Part shown: piece by piece, positions 31,778 through 41,602 of the stretch
How the letters are laid out: each line of letters starts with the position of its first letter
Position numbering within the stretch: the first letter of the stretch is position 1
Source of the DNA: Nostoc sp. CCCryo 231-06
GTDB taxonomy: Bacteria; Cyanobacteriota; Cyanobacteriia; Cyanobacteriales; Nostocaceae
Assembly (NCBI GenBank): GCA_023522315.1
Contig: JAHCSU010000233.1
Coordinates: 37,017-101,016, forward strand
Length of the DNA stretch: 64,000 bases
Direction of reading: 5' to 3'
The notes under the pieces: model-generated
Database searches by the model: none
Told to the model about the DNA's origin: nothing
Seen by the model: the letters and a program-made list of their open reading frames with translations, nothing else
Program-made: the position numbers and the translations under genes

Positions 31778-32041
31778 CTAAGATACTTTCGGTTGTTGCC
31801 ATAGGATGAGTTTCAATTCAGAGCAGTAGCAACCCCCACCATTAATTTCTCCTTCGTGATCAGCTAGCCAATCATAAATTTGTGTAGCTTTTGCTAATGC
31901 CACTTTTTCTGATCGATAAAGCTGAGGAGTAGGACAGTAGGCTTGTCCATTGATGTGTATAGCTGCAATTTGCCAATAATCGCTCTCTGGTACAACTTCT
32001 AAAAACCCGTTACTGTAAGGCTGGATTATTCCTATGTTCAT
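31778..32041 (-). CDS. Hypothetical protein (87 aa)
   Basis: Intact ORF with plausible composition. Confidence 0.5.
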   Translation of the reverse strand: MNIGIIQPYSNGFLEVVPESDYWQIAAIHINGQAYCPTPQLYRSEKVALAKATQIYDWLADHEGEINGGGCYCSELKLILWQQPKVS

Positions 32042-32315
32042 CTACAACCATCAAACTTTAAAATGAAGACCATAACAAAGTCGATACCAGCCAATTCTTC
32101 TAAGTCAAAGCTGGAATCACCAGGAAATGCAGTAGCAACCCCTGCTAATGATTGTGGGTTCGTAGTCAATGAAAATCTGAATGATTAGTCACTTTTTGGC
32201 TTGATTCCGCTATTGGCAGCAATAATGGTAAGAGAAATAGCACAAACTGGGCTTTAAACTTTCAGTTACCCTGAATGACTCAAGTATGGTTACACTACCG
32301 ACATAGTAATCACTG

Positions 32316-33659
32316 TTGGTGGAATACCGAGCGATGTATAGAAATGCTAAAAGATTGACTGCTATTTTTCTGTTGGTTTTTCTGTTGATTGTTTCTATCA
32401 ACTTTGCAGTAATTGCTCAAGATAGTTCAGATGGCCCTTCTGTAAATTTTGCGCCTCAGCTATGTTCAGTGCCTCCTGGACTGAAAACTCAACAAGTCAT
32501 TGCCGACAATCGTAGTAACGAAGTTAAAATGGGCGATCGCATTAGGATAAAAGTTGAAGGATTATCAGCAGCGACCAGAAAAGCAACGCCTAATGCCACC
32601 AATTCATTTGATCCTCGACAATTAGTGTTGTACCTGGATGGCTATGAACTAGAGGATGTCCACGGAGAACCAGTCATCGTTAAGGTTGTGGGTAAAGATC
32701 AAAAGACAGTTCTTCAGGATGATTGGTTAGCCTTTCGACTTGAACGCACCGACTCGTCTCAAGCTGCATGGAATGCGCTTCTTGGTAGACCAAGCAGATA
32801 CAGTATTAACGTGATAGCGGGAGTAGGCTGTCCCAAAAAGCTTGCAATTCCGGTGAGCGATGGTTTCCCACTTCCTCAATTAACAATAGTTCTGTTTTCG
32901 TGGCGATTTTGGCTATGTCTGCTTTTACTTGTGGCTATTGTATTAATGTTCGTTAGGTATTGCCGAAACACTCTTCGTAGCTCTGGAATAGAAGGCGTTT
33001 ACTGTCAAAAAGAGGTGATTGGTGGCCAGGAACTGTTGATTACAGAAAAGGCTAATCTTAAAAACGAATATCGTAAAAGTCGAATTGCTCAATTTTTTCT
33101 TGGCAGAAAAAAATTGAACAAAAACCCGTTCAGTCTATCGATATCTCAACTTGCTTTTTGGACATTTCTGATTTTTGGTTCTTACCTGATTATCTATGGC
33201 ATAACAGGAGACTATACGAATATTTTGACTCAACAATCACTAATATTATTGGGAATCAATTCTGTAACTACCGTTGGTACTTCGTTAATTGATGGGCAGG
33301 GGAATGAGAAGAAGAAAAAAGGTAGTCAACGCGTTTCTGAAGGTTTTTTCTACGATATATTATCGGACATTAATGGAGTCAACTTTCATCGGTTCCAAAC
33401 ATTTATTTGGACACTTGCGCTCGGACTATTCTTTGTTTGGGAAGTCCTTAAAAATCTGGCAATGCCGGAATTTGATGAAACACTTCTTACACTACAAGGA
33501 ATCAGTGCCGCAACATATCTTGGGCTTAGAGGGCAAGAGCAGCATGGTATGATAAAAGAGCCAGAATCTACATCCACAGAAGATAATTCATCTGAACAAC
33601 CGCTTCTACCAGAACAAGACAATCCACCACAGAGCGATTCATCGATTCCTGTTCGCTAA
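32316..33659 (+). CDS. Uncharacterised membrane protein with N-terminal signal/TM and TM pairs
   Basis: 447 aa; signal-like RLTAIFLLVFLLIVSINFAVIAQ, extracytoplasmic-like region, TM at WRFWLCLLLLVAIVLMFV, then SLSISQLAFWTFLIFGSYLIIYGITGD...SLILLGINSVTTVGTSLID. Confidence 0.75.
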   Translation: MVEYRAMYRNAKRLTAIFLLVFLLIVSINFAVIAQDSSDGPSVNFAPQLCSVPPGLKTQQVIADNRSNEVKMGDRIRIKVEGLSAATRKATPNATNSFDPRQLVLYLDGYELEDVHGEPVIVKVVGKDQKTVLQDDWLAFRLERTDSSQAAWNALLGRPSRYSINVIAGVGCPKKLAIPVSDGFPLPQLTIVLFSWRFWLCLLLLVAIVLMFVRYCRNTLRSSGIEGVYCQKEVIGGQELLITEKANLKNEYRKSRIAQFFLGRKKLNKNPFSLSISQLAFWTFLIFGSYLIIYGITGDYTNILTQQSLILLGINSVTTVGTSLIDGQGNEKKKKGSQRVSEGFFYDILSDINGVNFHRFQTFIWTLALGLFFVWEVLKNLAMPEFDETLLTLQGISAATYLGLRGQEQHGMIKEPESTSTEDNSSEQPLLPEQDNPPQSDSSIPVR

Positions 33660-34238
33660 ATCCTAGATGTTGAATCTTTAGCTGCGTACCCGGCCAATCT
33701 AAGGAATGTGAATTAAATAAAATGCAAAACTTCATTCTGTATCTAGCTTCCCTCTCCTTTATAAAAAGAGGGATTGAGGGTGAGGTAAGCCAAGGAGATA
33801 AATTGTATGTTATTTAATTCTTATTTAGGACTTACACAAAATACCTCTCAAACTCTTATTCCTCCGTGTTCTCTGTGTCTCTGTGGTAGCCTGCGGCAAG
33901 CCGCTTTGCGTCTACGATTTTCCGTTACCTGTGCGTAAGTCCTATTATTCCTAAGCGATCGCACTCGCACTCGCACTATCTTGTTATCCCTTTTCTTTAT
34001 GAAGCTGCGCCAAATCTCTTAATTTTTTATTTCTTGGCGTACTTGGCGCTCTTGGCGGTAGCCTGCGGCAAGCTGCTTCTCTACGAACGCGAACAGCCTG
34101 TCGCAGACAGACGCTCTCGCGTTTGCCTCTACGTTCTTTATTCCTTGCACTATCGGCGCATCTTCATACAGAATTGGTATTTAGCAAAGGCAATAATTTC
34201 ATACATCACGATCAACTAGATTTACAATCATACTTTGT

Positions 34239-35933
34239 ATGGTAGTTCACCACACACTTTCAGATTTCATCGACTGCGATTTTCCAATAAGTAGCTCATC
34301 TCCTAGTTATTGGTACGAGGGGCGTTGTCTCCAAAGTGGCGTAGGCGCAACCCGTCGTAGACATCGCCTAAAATTACCCCGCACCTCAATATCCGAAGCG
34401 ATCGCTCACGGACTCATGCAACAACTTGCCAAAAATGACTGTTATTCTCATGAAGGCAAGATGTATGGAATACTATTAGTTGAACTGCCTAATGGCGAAC
34501 AAAGGGTACTCAAAGCCTTCTCCGGTCTTTTGAATGGTTGCAGTGTAGTTGAGGGTTGGGTTCCACCAATTCCAGGACGAGACGAAGTTGCTTTGGAGGA
34601 AGCCCGGACTTTGGCACAGTTGGACGCGATTAAGCAGGAACTCTTTACCTTAAGGCAACTAACCGAACGCCAGCAGTATGAAACCCTGTCTAATGAATTT
34701 GAGCAACAATTGCAAGCAATGAGCGATCGCCATCGCCATTGCAAACATCAACGACAGGAAAAACGTCAGCAAATCTGCAATACACTTACAAAAGAAGCAC
34801 TCACGATTGGCCTTGAACAACTCGACGAAGAGAGTCGTCAGCAGGGAATTGAGCGGCGACAACTTAAACGCCAGCAAAATGCCGTATTACAGCCTCTTCA
34901 ACAGTTAATTGCAGCAACAGATGCGCGAATTAGCGAACTGAAACAACAGCGTAAAGCACTGTCCCGTCAATTACAAGCTCAGATGCACGCTACCTACAGC
35001 CTGACTAATTTTTCCGGGCGATCGCTATCATTACAGCAATTGATGCCAGGAGGTTTGCCCACTGGCACAGGAGACTGTTGTGCCCCAAAACTGCTCCATT
35101 ATGCGGCAACACATAATCTAAAACCACTGGCAATGGCAGAATTTTGGTGGGGTGCGTCTTCAGTAAATCAAGATAAAATCCAGGGAAAATTTTATGGAGC
35201 ATGTGCCGAGCGATGCCAGCCATTGATGGGGTTTTTGCTCTCAGGCTTGAAACCTAAACCCTCAGCCCTCTCCCCTGCTAGGGGAGAGGTTGGGGGAGAG
35301 GTCACTTTACCCATTATTTATGAAGATGAATGGCTGATTGCTGTGAACAAACCTGCTGGATTACTTTCGGTGCCTGGTCGTTATAGCGATCGCCAAGATA
35401 GTGTTTTGAGTCGCTTACGTCATCTGTTACCTGATGGGATGGCGCTTGCATCTGTGCATCGCCTAGATCAGGAAACTTCTGGGATTTTGTTGTTAGCACG
35501 CGATCGCCAAACCCATCGGCAAATTAGCCAGCAGTTTCAGCAACGCCAGGTTCACAAGGTTTATGAAGCCATACTTTCCGGTGCTGTGACAGTTGAGCGA
35601 GGTAAAATTGAACTGCCATTGTGGGGAGATCCTGAAAATCGTCCTTATCAAAAAGTAGATTGGCAGCACGGTAAACCCAGCTTGACACACTTCCGGGTAA
35701 TGGCAAGAGGACAAGATTGCACCCGCCTAGAATTTACGCCGCTAACAGGGCGCACTCATCAATTAAGGGTTCATGCGGCTGATGCGCGAGGACTTGGGGT
35801 AACTATTTTAGGCGATCGCCTTTATGGATGCTGTGCAGTTACCAGTCGCTTACATCTGCACGCTAGGGAACTTCGCTTCGAGCATCCGCAGTCAGAAAAA
35901 ACCCTTCATTTACAAGCAATTACACCTTTTTAA
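34239..35933 (+). CDS. RluA-family RNA pseudouridine synthase with long N-terminal region
   Basis: VNKPAGLLSVPGR, ASVHRLDQETSGILLLAR, PLTGRTHQLRVH. Confidence 0.92.
   Translation: MVVHHTLSDFIDCDFPISSSSPSYWYEGRCLQSGVGATRRRHRLKLPRTSISEAIAHGLMQQLAKNDCYSHEGKMYGILLVELPNGEQRVLKAFSGLLNGCSVVEGWVPPIPGRDEVALEEARTLAQLDAIKQELFTLRQLTERQQYETLSNEFEQQLQAMSDRHRHCKHQRQEKRQQICNTLTKEALTIGLEQLDEESRQQGIERRQLKRQQNAVLQPLQQLIAATDARISELKQQRKALSRQLQAQMHATYSLTNFSGRSLSLQQLMPGGLPTGTGDCCAPKLLHYAATHNLKPLAMAEFWWGASSVNQDKIQGKFYGACAERCQPLMGFLLSGLKPKPSALSPARGEVGGEVTLPIIYEDEWLIAVNKPAGLLSVPGRYSDRQDSVLSRLRHLLPDGMALASVHRLDQETSGILLLARDRQTHRQISQQFQQRQVHKVYEAILSGAVTVERGKIELPLWGDPENRPYQKVDWQHGKPSLTHFRVMARGQDCTRLEFTPLTGRTHQLRVHAADARGLGVTILGDRLYGCCAVTSRLHLHARELRFEHPQSEKTLHLQAITPF
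34339..34367 (-). repeat. Small dispersed repeat at a HIP1 site, in frame in the pseudouridine synthase gene
   Basis: Minus strand GCGATGTCTACGACGGGTTGCGCCTACGC, 2 mismatches to 1294..1322; removal restores GGCGATCGCC and reads LQSGDRLKLPRTS. Confidence 0.85.
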
Positions 35934-35936
35934 TGT

Positions 35937-37487
35937 CTATAAAGGTGGAGCTGGAAGTGGCTTTGCTGCAACTGCCAAAGGTGAGCGTCCGCCCCGTCCC
36001 ACTTCAAACTGATTCATCATATCGTGGTCTTCGTGAACCGCATTGTGGCAGTGTGACATATATTTACCTGTATTAGCGCCAAACTTGCCAATTACTCGTA
36101 CAGTCTCGTTTTCCCCAATATAAAAGACATCTTTCAACCCACGCTCGTAAGGAAAAGGTGGTTTACCATTACGGTCAAGCATTAGGCAATCAATTAGGTG
36201 AAGGTGGATAGGATGAAACGCACGACCTGATGGGTTAGACAATTTCCAGATTTCAACATCGCCTAATTTAGGATTAGCATCAATTCGGGTGTTATTCCAG
36301 GCTTTGCCATTGATCACCCACAGAGCATTAGAGCGCTCATACTTAAATTCTCTGGTTCGTACTGCTGAAGATTCTGGGATAGGCTGGATTGTACGTAACC
36401 TGGAGGGAATAGAGCTATTATCTGGTTCACGCCGCACAACATCAAAGCGCATAATTTGATTCGTACCGTCGTAATTCGTGTTGTTAGGAAGTCCGAGATT
36501 TCGCAGCACTACCTGAGAACCGACTGGGTATTTAGAAAAGTCAATAATAAATTCGTAACGTTCTGCTGGCGCCAACCGGAAATTTTTGACTTTAACTGGT
36601 GCGCTCATTAATCCGGCATCAGTGCCAATCATAATAAAATCATCGCCGTTGCTCAGGGCAAGATTATAAGAGCGCGAAATCGAACTATTCAAGATCCGGA
36701 AACGGTACTTACAGGTATCTACCTCCATGCGCGGCCAAGGCGCACCATTGACCAAAATGACATCACCATATTGACTAATTTCACCTTGGGTATTAAAGAC
36801 TAACCTGCCAGTATTAGTAAACTGCTTATCTTGGATAAACAGTGGTACGTCGTATTTACCTTTGGGTAAAGGTAGTCCAAGCTCAAAGTCATCTTGAACA
36901 AGGTACATGCCTGCCAAACCCATATAAACATTACGTGCAGTATTATGAATGGCGTGGTCGTGATACCATAACGTAGCCGCGCGTTTGTTCGGATAGACGT
37001 AATCTTTGTAGAAACCCGGTGGTGTCAAATCTTCAGCATAGCCATCGTACTGCGGTAACGATGCCATCCCATGCAAGTGAACTGATGTTGGTGTATCGAC
37101 ACTGTTATTGATAAAGCGAATAATTGATTGTCGCCCTTGACGTTGCTTAATTGTGGGGCCAGGAGCAATACCGTTATAAGCCCATATCTGCGTTGTTAGC
37201 CCAGGCAAAATATTAACCTGAGCTTTTTTCATCGTTATCTGGTAGTAATCTGTGGTCGCATTACTCCGCACTGGTTTAAGTACTGGCGGTATGGGAAGTT
37301 TAACACTAAAACGAGTAGGCTGAGGACTACCAGCAGTTGCTGCTTGTCCACGAGATATCAAGCCTATAGGAATCAGCAAAGAACCACCTGTAAGCGCTCC
37401 TAGCTCCAGGGCTTTTCGTCTAGTTATTTTTATCACTTTTATTTCTTTATTGGTGTATTGCGAAATTGGTCTGAATGGCTCTAACAA
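35937..37487 (-). CDS. Multicopper oxidase, Tat-type signal
   Basis: HLHGM, YHDHAIHNT, HPIHLH, MSHCHNAVHEDHDMM; TRRKALELGALTGGSLL. Confidence 0.95.
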   Translation of the reverse strand: MLEPFRPISQYTNKEIKVIKITRRKALELGALTGGSLLIPIGLISRGQAATAGSPQPTRFSVKLPIPPVLKPVRSNATTDYYQITMKKAQVNILPGLTTQIWAYNGIAPGPTIKQRQGRQSIIRFINNSVDTPTSVHLHGMASLPQYDGYAEDLTPPGFYKDYVYPNKRAATLWYHDHAIHNTARNVYMGLAGMYLVQDDFELGLPLPKGKYDVPLFIQDKQFTNTGRLVFNTQGEISQYGDVILVNGAPWPRMEVDTCKYRFRILNSSISRSYNLALSNGDDFIMIGTDAGLMSAPVKVKNFRLAPAERYEFIIDFSKYPVGSQVVLRNLGLPNNTNYDGTNQIMRFDVVRREPDNSSIPSRLRTIQPIPESSAVRTREFKYERSNALWVINGKAWNNTRIDANPKLGDVEIWKLSNPSGRAFHPIHLHLIDCLMLDRNGKPPFPYERGLKDVFYIGENETVRVIGKFGANTGKYMSHCHNAVHEDHDMMNQFEVGRGGRSPLAVAAKPLPAPPL

Positions 37488-37858
37488 TCAGTACATTTGA
37501 AAAAGTTTGAAATACTAAGATTTACCTACTGGACAAACACATCATCTTATGTATTAAGGTAAATAGATTGTTTGAGCTTTTTACAAACCATCTTTTATCA
37601 GTTGCATAGTATTTTTTATTTTTTTGTAAATTTTTCTTGGTTTGTTAAATTTACAAATATATTCACAAAAAGTCAACCAGTTAGTAATTCAATGGAACCT
37701 CATAAACCTACAAATGGCTTGATTTATGCTTCACTGTTTACATCCGTACTTTTTTTAAGTTTAGGAAAGCCAACACCTTGTTTACTGAATTTTTAAGTCA
37801 GTAAACAAGTTTTTGTACGCTGTCTCTAAATTATTAAGTGAGTTATGGAGAGCAAACT

Positions 37859-37958
37859 TATAGCGTTTATCGTTTACGTGAGGTACACCAATGGGCACTG
37901 CCGTGCCCTTACACTTGGCAATATAATGTTGTACCTCATGTGAATGGGAACCGCTATA
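37859..37958. repeat. 100-bp TATAGCG...CGCTATA dispersed repeat, intact copy
   Basis: Terminal inverted TATAGCG/CGCTATA with centre GGGCACTGCCGTGCCC. Confidence 0.85.
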
Positions 37959-38056
37959 TCTACAATATTGAGCTATTCAATGTCTTTCTTGAGTACAGTT
38001 AATTGCTAACTATAAGCATTATAATTTAATCTTTTTCCTTCACTTGTATATAACTC

Positions 38057-38263
38057 TTACGTCATCTGTTGCTGGATGGGATGGCGCTTGCATCTGTGCA
38101 TCGCCTAGATCAAAAAACATCTGGGATTTTGTTGTTGGCACGCGATCGCCAAACCCATCGGCAAATTAGCCAGCAGTTTCAGCAACGCCACGTAAAATTA
38201 CTTCGCTTCGAGCATCCGCAGTCAGAAAAAACTCTGCATTTACAATCAATTACGCTCTGTTGA
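38057..38263 (+). pseudogene. Truncated duplicate of the RluA-family pseudouridine synthase
   Basis: LDGMALASVHRLDQKTSGILLLARDRQTHRQISQQFQQR fused to LLRFEHPQSEKTLHLQSIT; near-identical to both ends of the 3' part of 34239..35933, middle deleted. Confidence 0.92.
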
Positions 38264-38657
38264 CGCTCAACTCTCACCTGAGAAGGAGGAAACGCACTAC
38301 TTTCCTTTAATCTCCTCCCCGAACAGTTAACCTATTGCTTTTTAAATTTGTATGTGATAATTTCTGCTTGTAGTTGATTGCACGGTTATCCGACCAATTT
38401 ACCGTATTTAAGGAAATTGATATCACACCTAAGAGACTTCCCAAAAAAACATTCAAGGAAATCTCTAATGAGCGGTAAAGAATTTTGCCAAAATCCAAAA
38501 TACTACTGACTGGATGCTGAAGCAAAAGATTCTACCAACAAGGTATAGATGTTGCTGCTACTATTTGTCCCAAAATTCACAATTATAGGACTCCTATTTG
38601 ATTTTTGAACAAAACCAAGAGATAATACGGAGATGGATACAAGTCTAACAGGAAACA

Positions 38658-39227
38658 ATGATAAGTCAGCATTTACAAGCTGCTACACTCGCAGTGCAAG
38701 TATCGCAGCAATATCTAAAAGAGGGAACTGCACTTGATGCGATCGCTGAACTACAAGATTTTATAGATATGCGTCCAGATGCGCGTGAAGTAAGGAAAGC
38801 GTTGGCAGTCAAGCTGGTTTATCAAGGTTACTTGTATGATGAAATCGAAACAATTCTAGACGTATCACGAGGGTCAATCACGGGTTGGAAGCAAGCCTAT
38901 GAGGAAACTGGAATTGATGGGCTGCGACTGAACTACAAAGGGAGAAAAAGCTATCTGAATGCCGAACAATTTCAAGAGGTCTTAAGTTGGCTGCAAACAC
39001 AGGATTGTTGGGAGCTTGGGGAACTAGAGTATCAATTAGCCTTTGAGTATGACATAGTTTATGACTCAAAACAAAGCTACTACGACCTGTTCGATAAAGC
39101 AGGAATCAGTTGGAAAAAAACCACAAAGCTAAATCCTAAAGCTGACGAGAATGCTGTTGCTGTAAAAAAAAAGAGATTGAAACATTGCTGGCAAACCGCC
39201 GGGAGGAAATTGAAACAGGAAAATTAA
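38658..39227 (+). CDS. IS630 transposase, N-terminal ORF (HTH)
   Basis: EIETILDVSRGSITGWKQAYEETGIDGL; out of frame with the next ORF near A9 at 39164..39172. Confidence 0.88.
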   Translation: MISQHLQAATLAVQVSQQYLKEGTALDAIAELQDFIDMRPDAREVRKALAVKLVYQGYLYDEIETILDVSRGSITGWKQAYEETGIDGLRLNYKGRKSYLNAEQFQEVLSWLQTQDCWELGELEYQLAFEYDIVYDSKQSYYDLFDKAGISWKKTTKLNPKADENAVAVKKKRLKHCWQTAGRKLKQEN

Positions 39228-39769
39228 GAGTACTGCTAATTGATGAGTGTCATTTAATGTGGGGAGATTTAAGTGGCTACGTATGGGGAAAAAGTGATCA
39301 AGAAATAGCGGTGAGAGTGATTAATGAACGAGAAAAGCAGACATACTATGGAGCAATTGACTATCTTGAGGGAAAATTAGTTCTCAAAGCTTATGATGCG
39401 GGAAACTCAAAAAATACCATTGACTACCTACAATACTTGCTAGCCGACTCTCCCGACCAGCAATTACTAATTTTTTGGGATGGTGCTAGTTACCACCGTT
39501 CCAAAGAAATTCGAAGTTTTTTGGACTCTGTTAATCAAAGTTTGCCAACCGAGCAATGGAAAATATATTGTGTTCGCTTTGCCCCCAATTGCCCAATACA
39601 AAATCCAATTGAAGATATCTGGTTACAAGCCAAGACATGGGTTAGACGTTTTTGTGCTTTGGTTCCAACATTTTCTCATTTAAAGTGGATGTTTGAGTGG
39701 TTTATTAGACACACTACCTTTGATTTCGACACTTTACAGATGTACGGAGCTTATTCAAAAATCAAATAG
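39185..39769 (+). CDS. IS630 transposase, C-terminal DDE ORF
   Basis: LLIDECHLMWGD, LLIFWDGASYHRSKEI, APNCPIQNPIEDIWLQAKTWVR. Confidence 0.9.
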   Translation: MLANRREEIETGKLRVLLIDECHLMWGDLSGYVWGKSDQEIAVRVINEREKQTYYGAIDYLEGKLVLKAYDAGNSKNTIDYLQYLLADSPDQQLLIFWDGASYHRSKEIRSFLDSVNQSLPTEQWKIYCVRFAPNCPIQNPIEDIWLQAKTWVRRFCALVPTFSHLKWMFEWFIRHTTFDFDTLQMYGAYSKIK

Positions 39770-39948
39770 GATTCCTATAGTACGCCACGACGGAAATAGG
39801 ACAACCATTTAAAATCCCTAAAAAGCTGATTCCATAATGCTTTTTACTTTTGAATGCGTGACTTCCGCCTTGCGGTACTAGTACTATTGTCAGCAAAGAT
39901 AAAAAAATTGGTATTAATCTTAGTCACCTCGCAAACGGAGGAATATAG

Positions 39949-40623
39949 ATGACAAACCACACCATCTTAGAACCATTGCCAGAAGACCAATGGTTTATTG
40001 AGAGCCGGGAACTACGATCCTTTGTGGCAACAGTGTGTGAAATTAGCGCTAACACTGTTGACGATCGCACACAAACTCTCGCTAAACTAGAACCCTATTT
40101 TCAAGAACTGCTTGCCCAACAGGAATGGCTACCCCAAAAGTTTGCCCAAGCCAATCCCGAAAGCAGGATGGGTGGAGGTATTGGTCAGTGGCTACTTTAT
40201 CGCGCCAAAGACCGTTCCCTGTCAATCTTTAGTTTGGTAATTCCCCCAGGTTCATGGACTCCCGTCCATGACCATTTGGCCTGGGGATTAATTGGTTTAT
40301 ACAAAGGCAATCAAAAAGAAACAGTCTATCGCCGTGTAGATAACGGCGATGCTGAAGGACACGCACAATTACAAATAACTGAAGTGCGATTGCTTCAACC
40401 AGGGGATATCTACCGTCTGTTACCCCCAGATGGTGATATCCACGCCGTCAAAACTACATCCCAGAGCGCATCTGTATCCATCCATATTCTGGGTAATGAT
40501 ACTGGTTGCATCTTGCGTCACCAGTTCATCCCAGAATCTCACAGCGTTAAATCCTTTCGCTCTGGATATTCCAACGCTCCCTGTAAAGAGGAAGAAGAAA
40601 AAGAACATGCCCAGGTACAGTAG
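39949..40623 (+). CDS. Cysteine-dioxygenase-like cupin protein
   Basis: VIPPGSWTPVHDHLAWGLIGLYKGNQKETVY; LLPPDGDIHAVKT. Confidence 0.82.
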   Translation: MTNHTILEPLPEDQWFIESRELRSFVATVCEISANTVDDRTQTLAKLEPYFQELLAQQEWLPQKFAQANPESRMGGGIGQWLLYRAKDRSLSIFSLVIPPGSWTPVHDHLAWGLIGLYKGNQKETVYRRVDNGDAEGHAQLQITEVRLLQPGDIYRLLPPDGDIHAVKTTSQSASVSIHILGNDTGCILRHQFIPESHSVKSFRSGYSNAPCKEEEEKEHAQVQ

Positions 40624-41368
40624 ACCACAACCCCCCGTATTCGAGCGAGTTGAAGACGAACGGCTGCACCGCAAGCAACGCCTAGCCGCAGCTTTTCGCC
40701 TGTTTGGTAAGTTTGGTTTCAGCGAGGGAATCGCCGGCCATATTACGGCTCGTGATCCAGAATTTACAGACCATTTTTGGGTCAATCCATTAGGAACATA
40801 CTTCGGTCATATCCGAGTTTCTGACCTGCTCTTAGTTAATAGAGAAGGTGAGGTGGTTAAAGGCGATGCTGAAGTGAATCGAGCTGCTTTCGCCATCCAT
40901 TCTCAGATTCATGAAGCTCGAACTGATGTAATCGCGGCGGCTCATGCCCATTCACTTTATGGTAAAGCCTGGTCTAGTTTAGGTCGTCTTCTTGACCCCT
41001 TGACTCAAGATTCCTGTGCTTTTTACGAAGATCATGCCCTGTTTGATGACTTCACGGGTGTTGTTTTAGAAACTTCTGAAGGTCAGCGACTGGCGCAAAC
41101 CTTGGGGCCAAACAAAGCCATAATCCTGCGTAACCACAGCATTTTAACTGTGGGACATACAGTAGATGAAGCTGCCTTTTGGTACATTAGCTTAGAGCGA
41201 TCGTGCCAAGCCCAACTACTGGCAGAAGCTGCGGGTAGACCTACTATTATCAAACACGAAACAGCCCGTTTAACACAAACTCAAGTGGGGTCACGTACAA
41301 GTGGGTGGTTCGGCTTCCAGCCCCTTTACGATAGAATTGTGCGCGAAGAACCTGATTTGCTAAATTAG
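40607..41368 (+). CDS. Class II aldolase/adducin-family protein
   Basis: GFSEGIAGHITARDPE, AAHAHSLYGKAWS, LRNHSILTVGHTVDEAAF; start overlaps previous CDS by 17 bp. Confidence 0.9.
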   Translation: MPRYSRPQPPVFERVEDERLHRKQRLAAAFRLFGKFGFSEGIAGHITARDPEFTDHFWVNPLGTYFGHIRVSDLLLVNREGEVVKGDAEVNRAAFAIHSQIHEARTDVIAAAHAHSLYGKAWSSLGRLLDPLTQDSCAFYEDHALFDDFTGVVLETSEGQRLAQTLGPNKAIILRNHSILTVGHTVDEAAFWYISLERSCQAQLLAEAAGRPTIIKHETARLTQTQVGSRTSGWFGFQPLYDRIVREEPDLLN

Positions 41369-41602
41369 TGTTGTGTTTTGTGACACTGGGATAATAGGCT
41401 TTGAATTTTAAATTTTGAATTCAAAAAGGTCAAACCTATTTGGCGTGGATTGCGACGATTATATGATATTGTTCGGAATCAAAGTCCTCCAATTTATCGG
41501 GGAGCCAGCTACCATCTCAATTAACCAGACAACAAGGGGCAAAATCTCCTTGTTAAAGGTAAGCAAATTTCCGCCAAATTGTACTAGCTTCCAGTTGCCA
41601 GT

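Larger units (their letters stand above)
38584..39779 (+). mobile_element. IS630-family insertion sequence
   Basis: Ends TATAGGACTCCTATTTGATTTTTGA and TCAAAAATCAAATAGGATTCCTATA (24/25 inverted match), TA at borders, two overlapping transposase ORFs. Confidence 0.92.
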
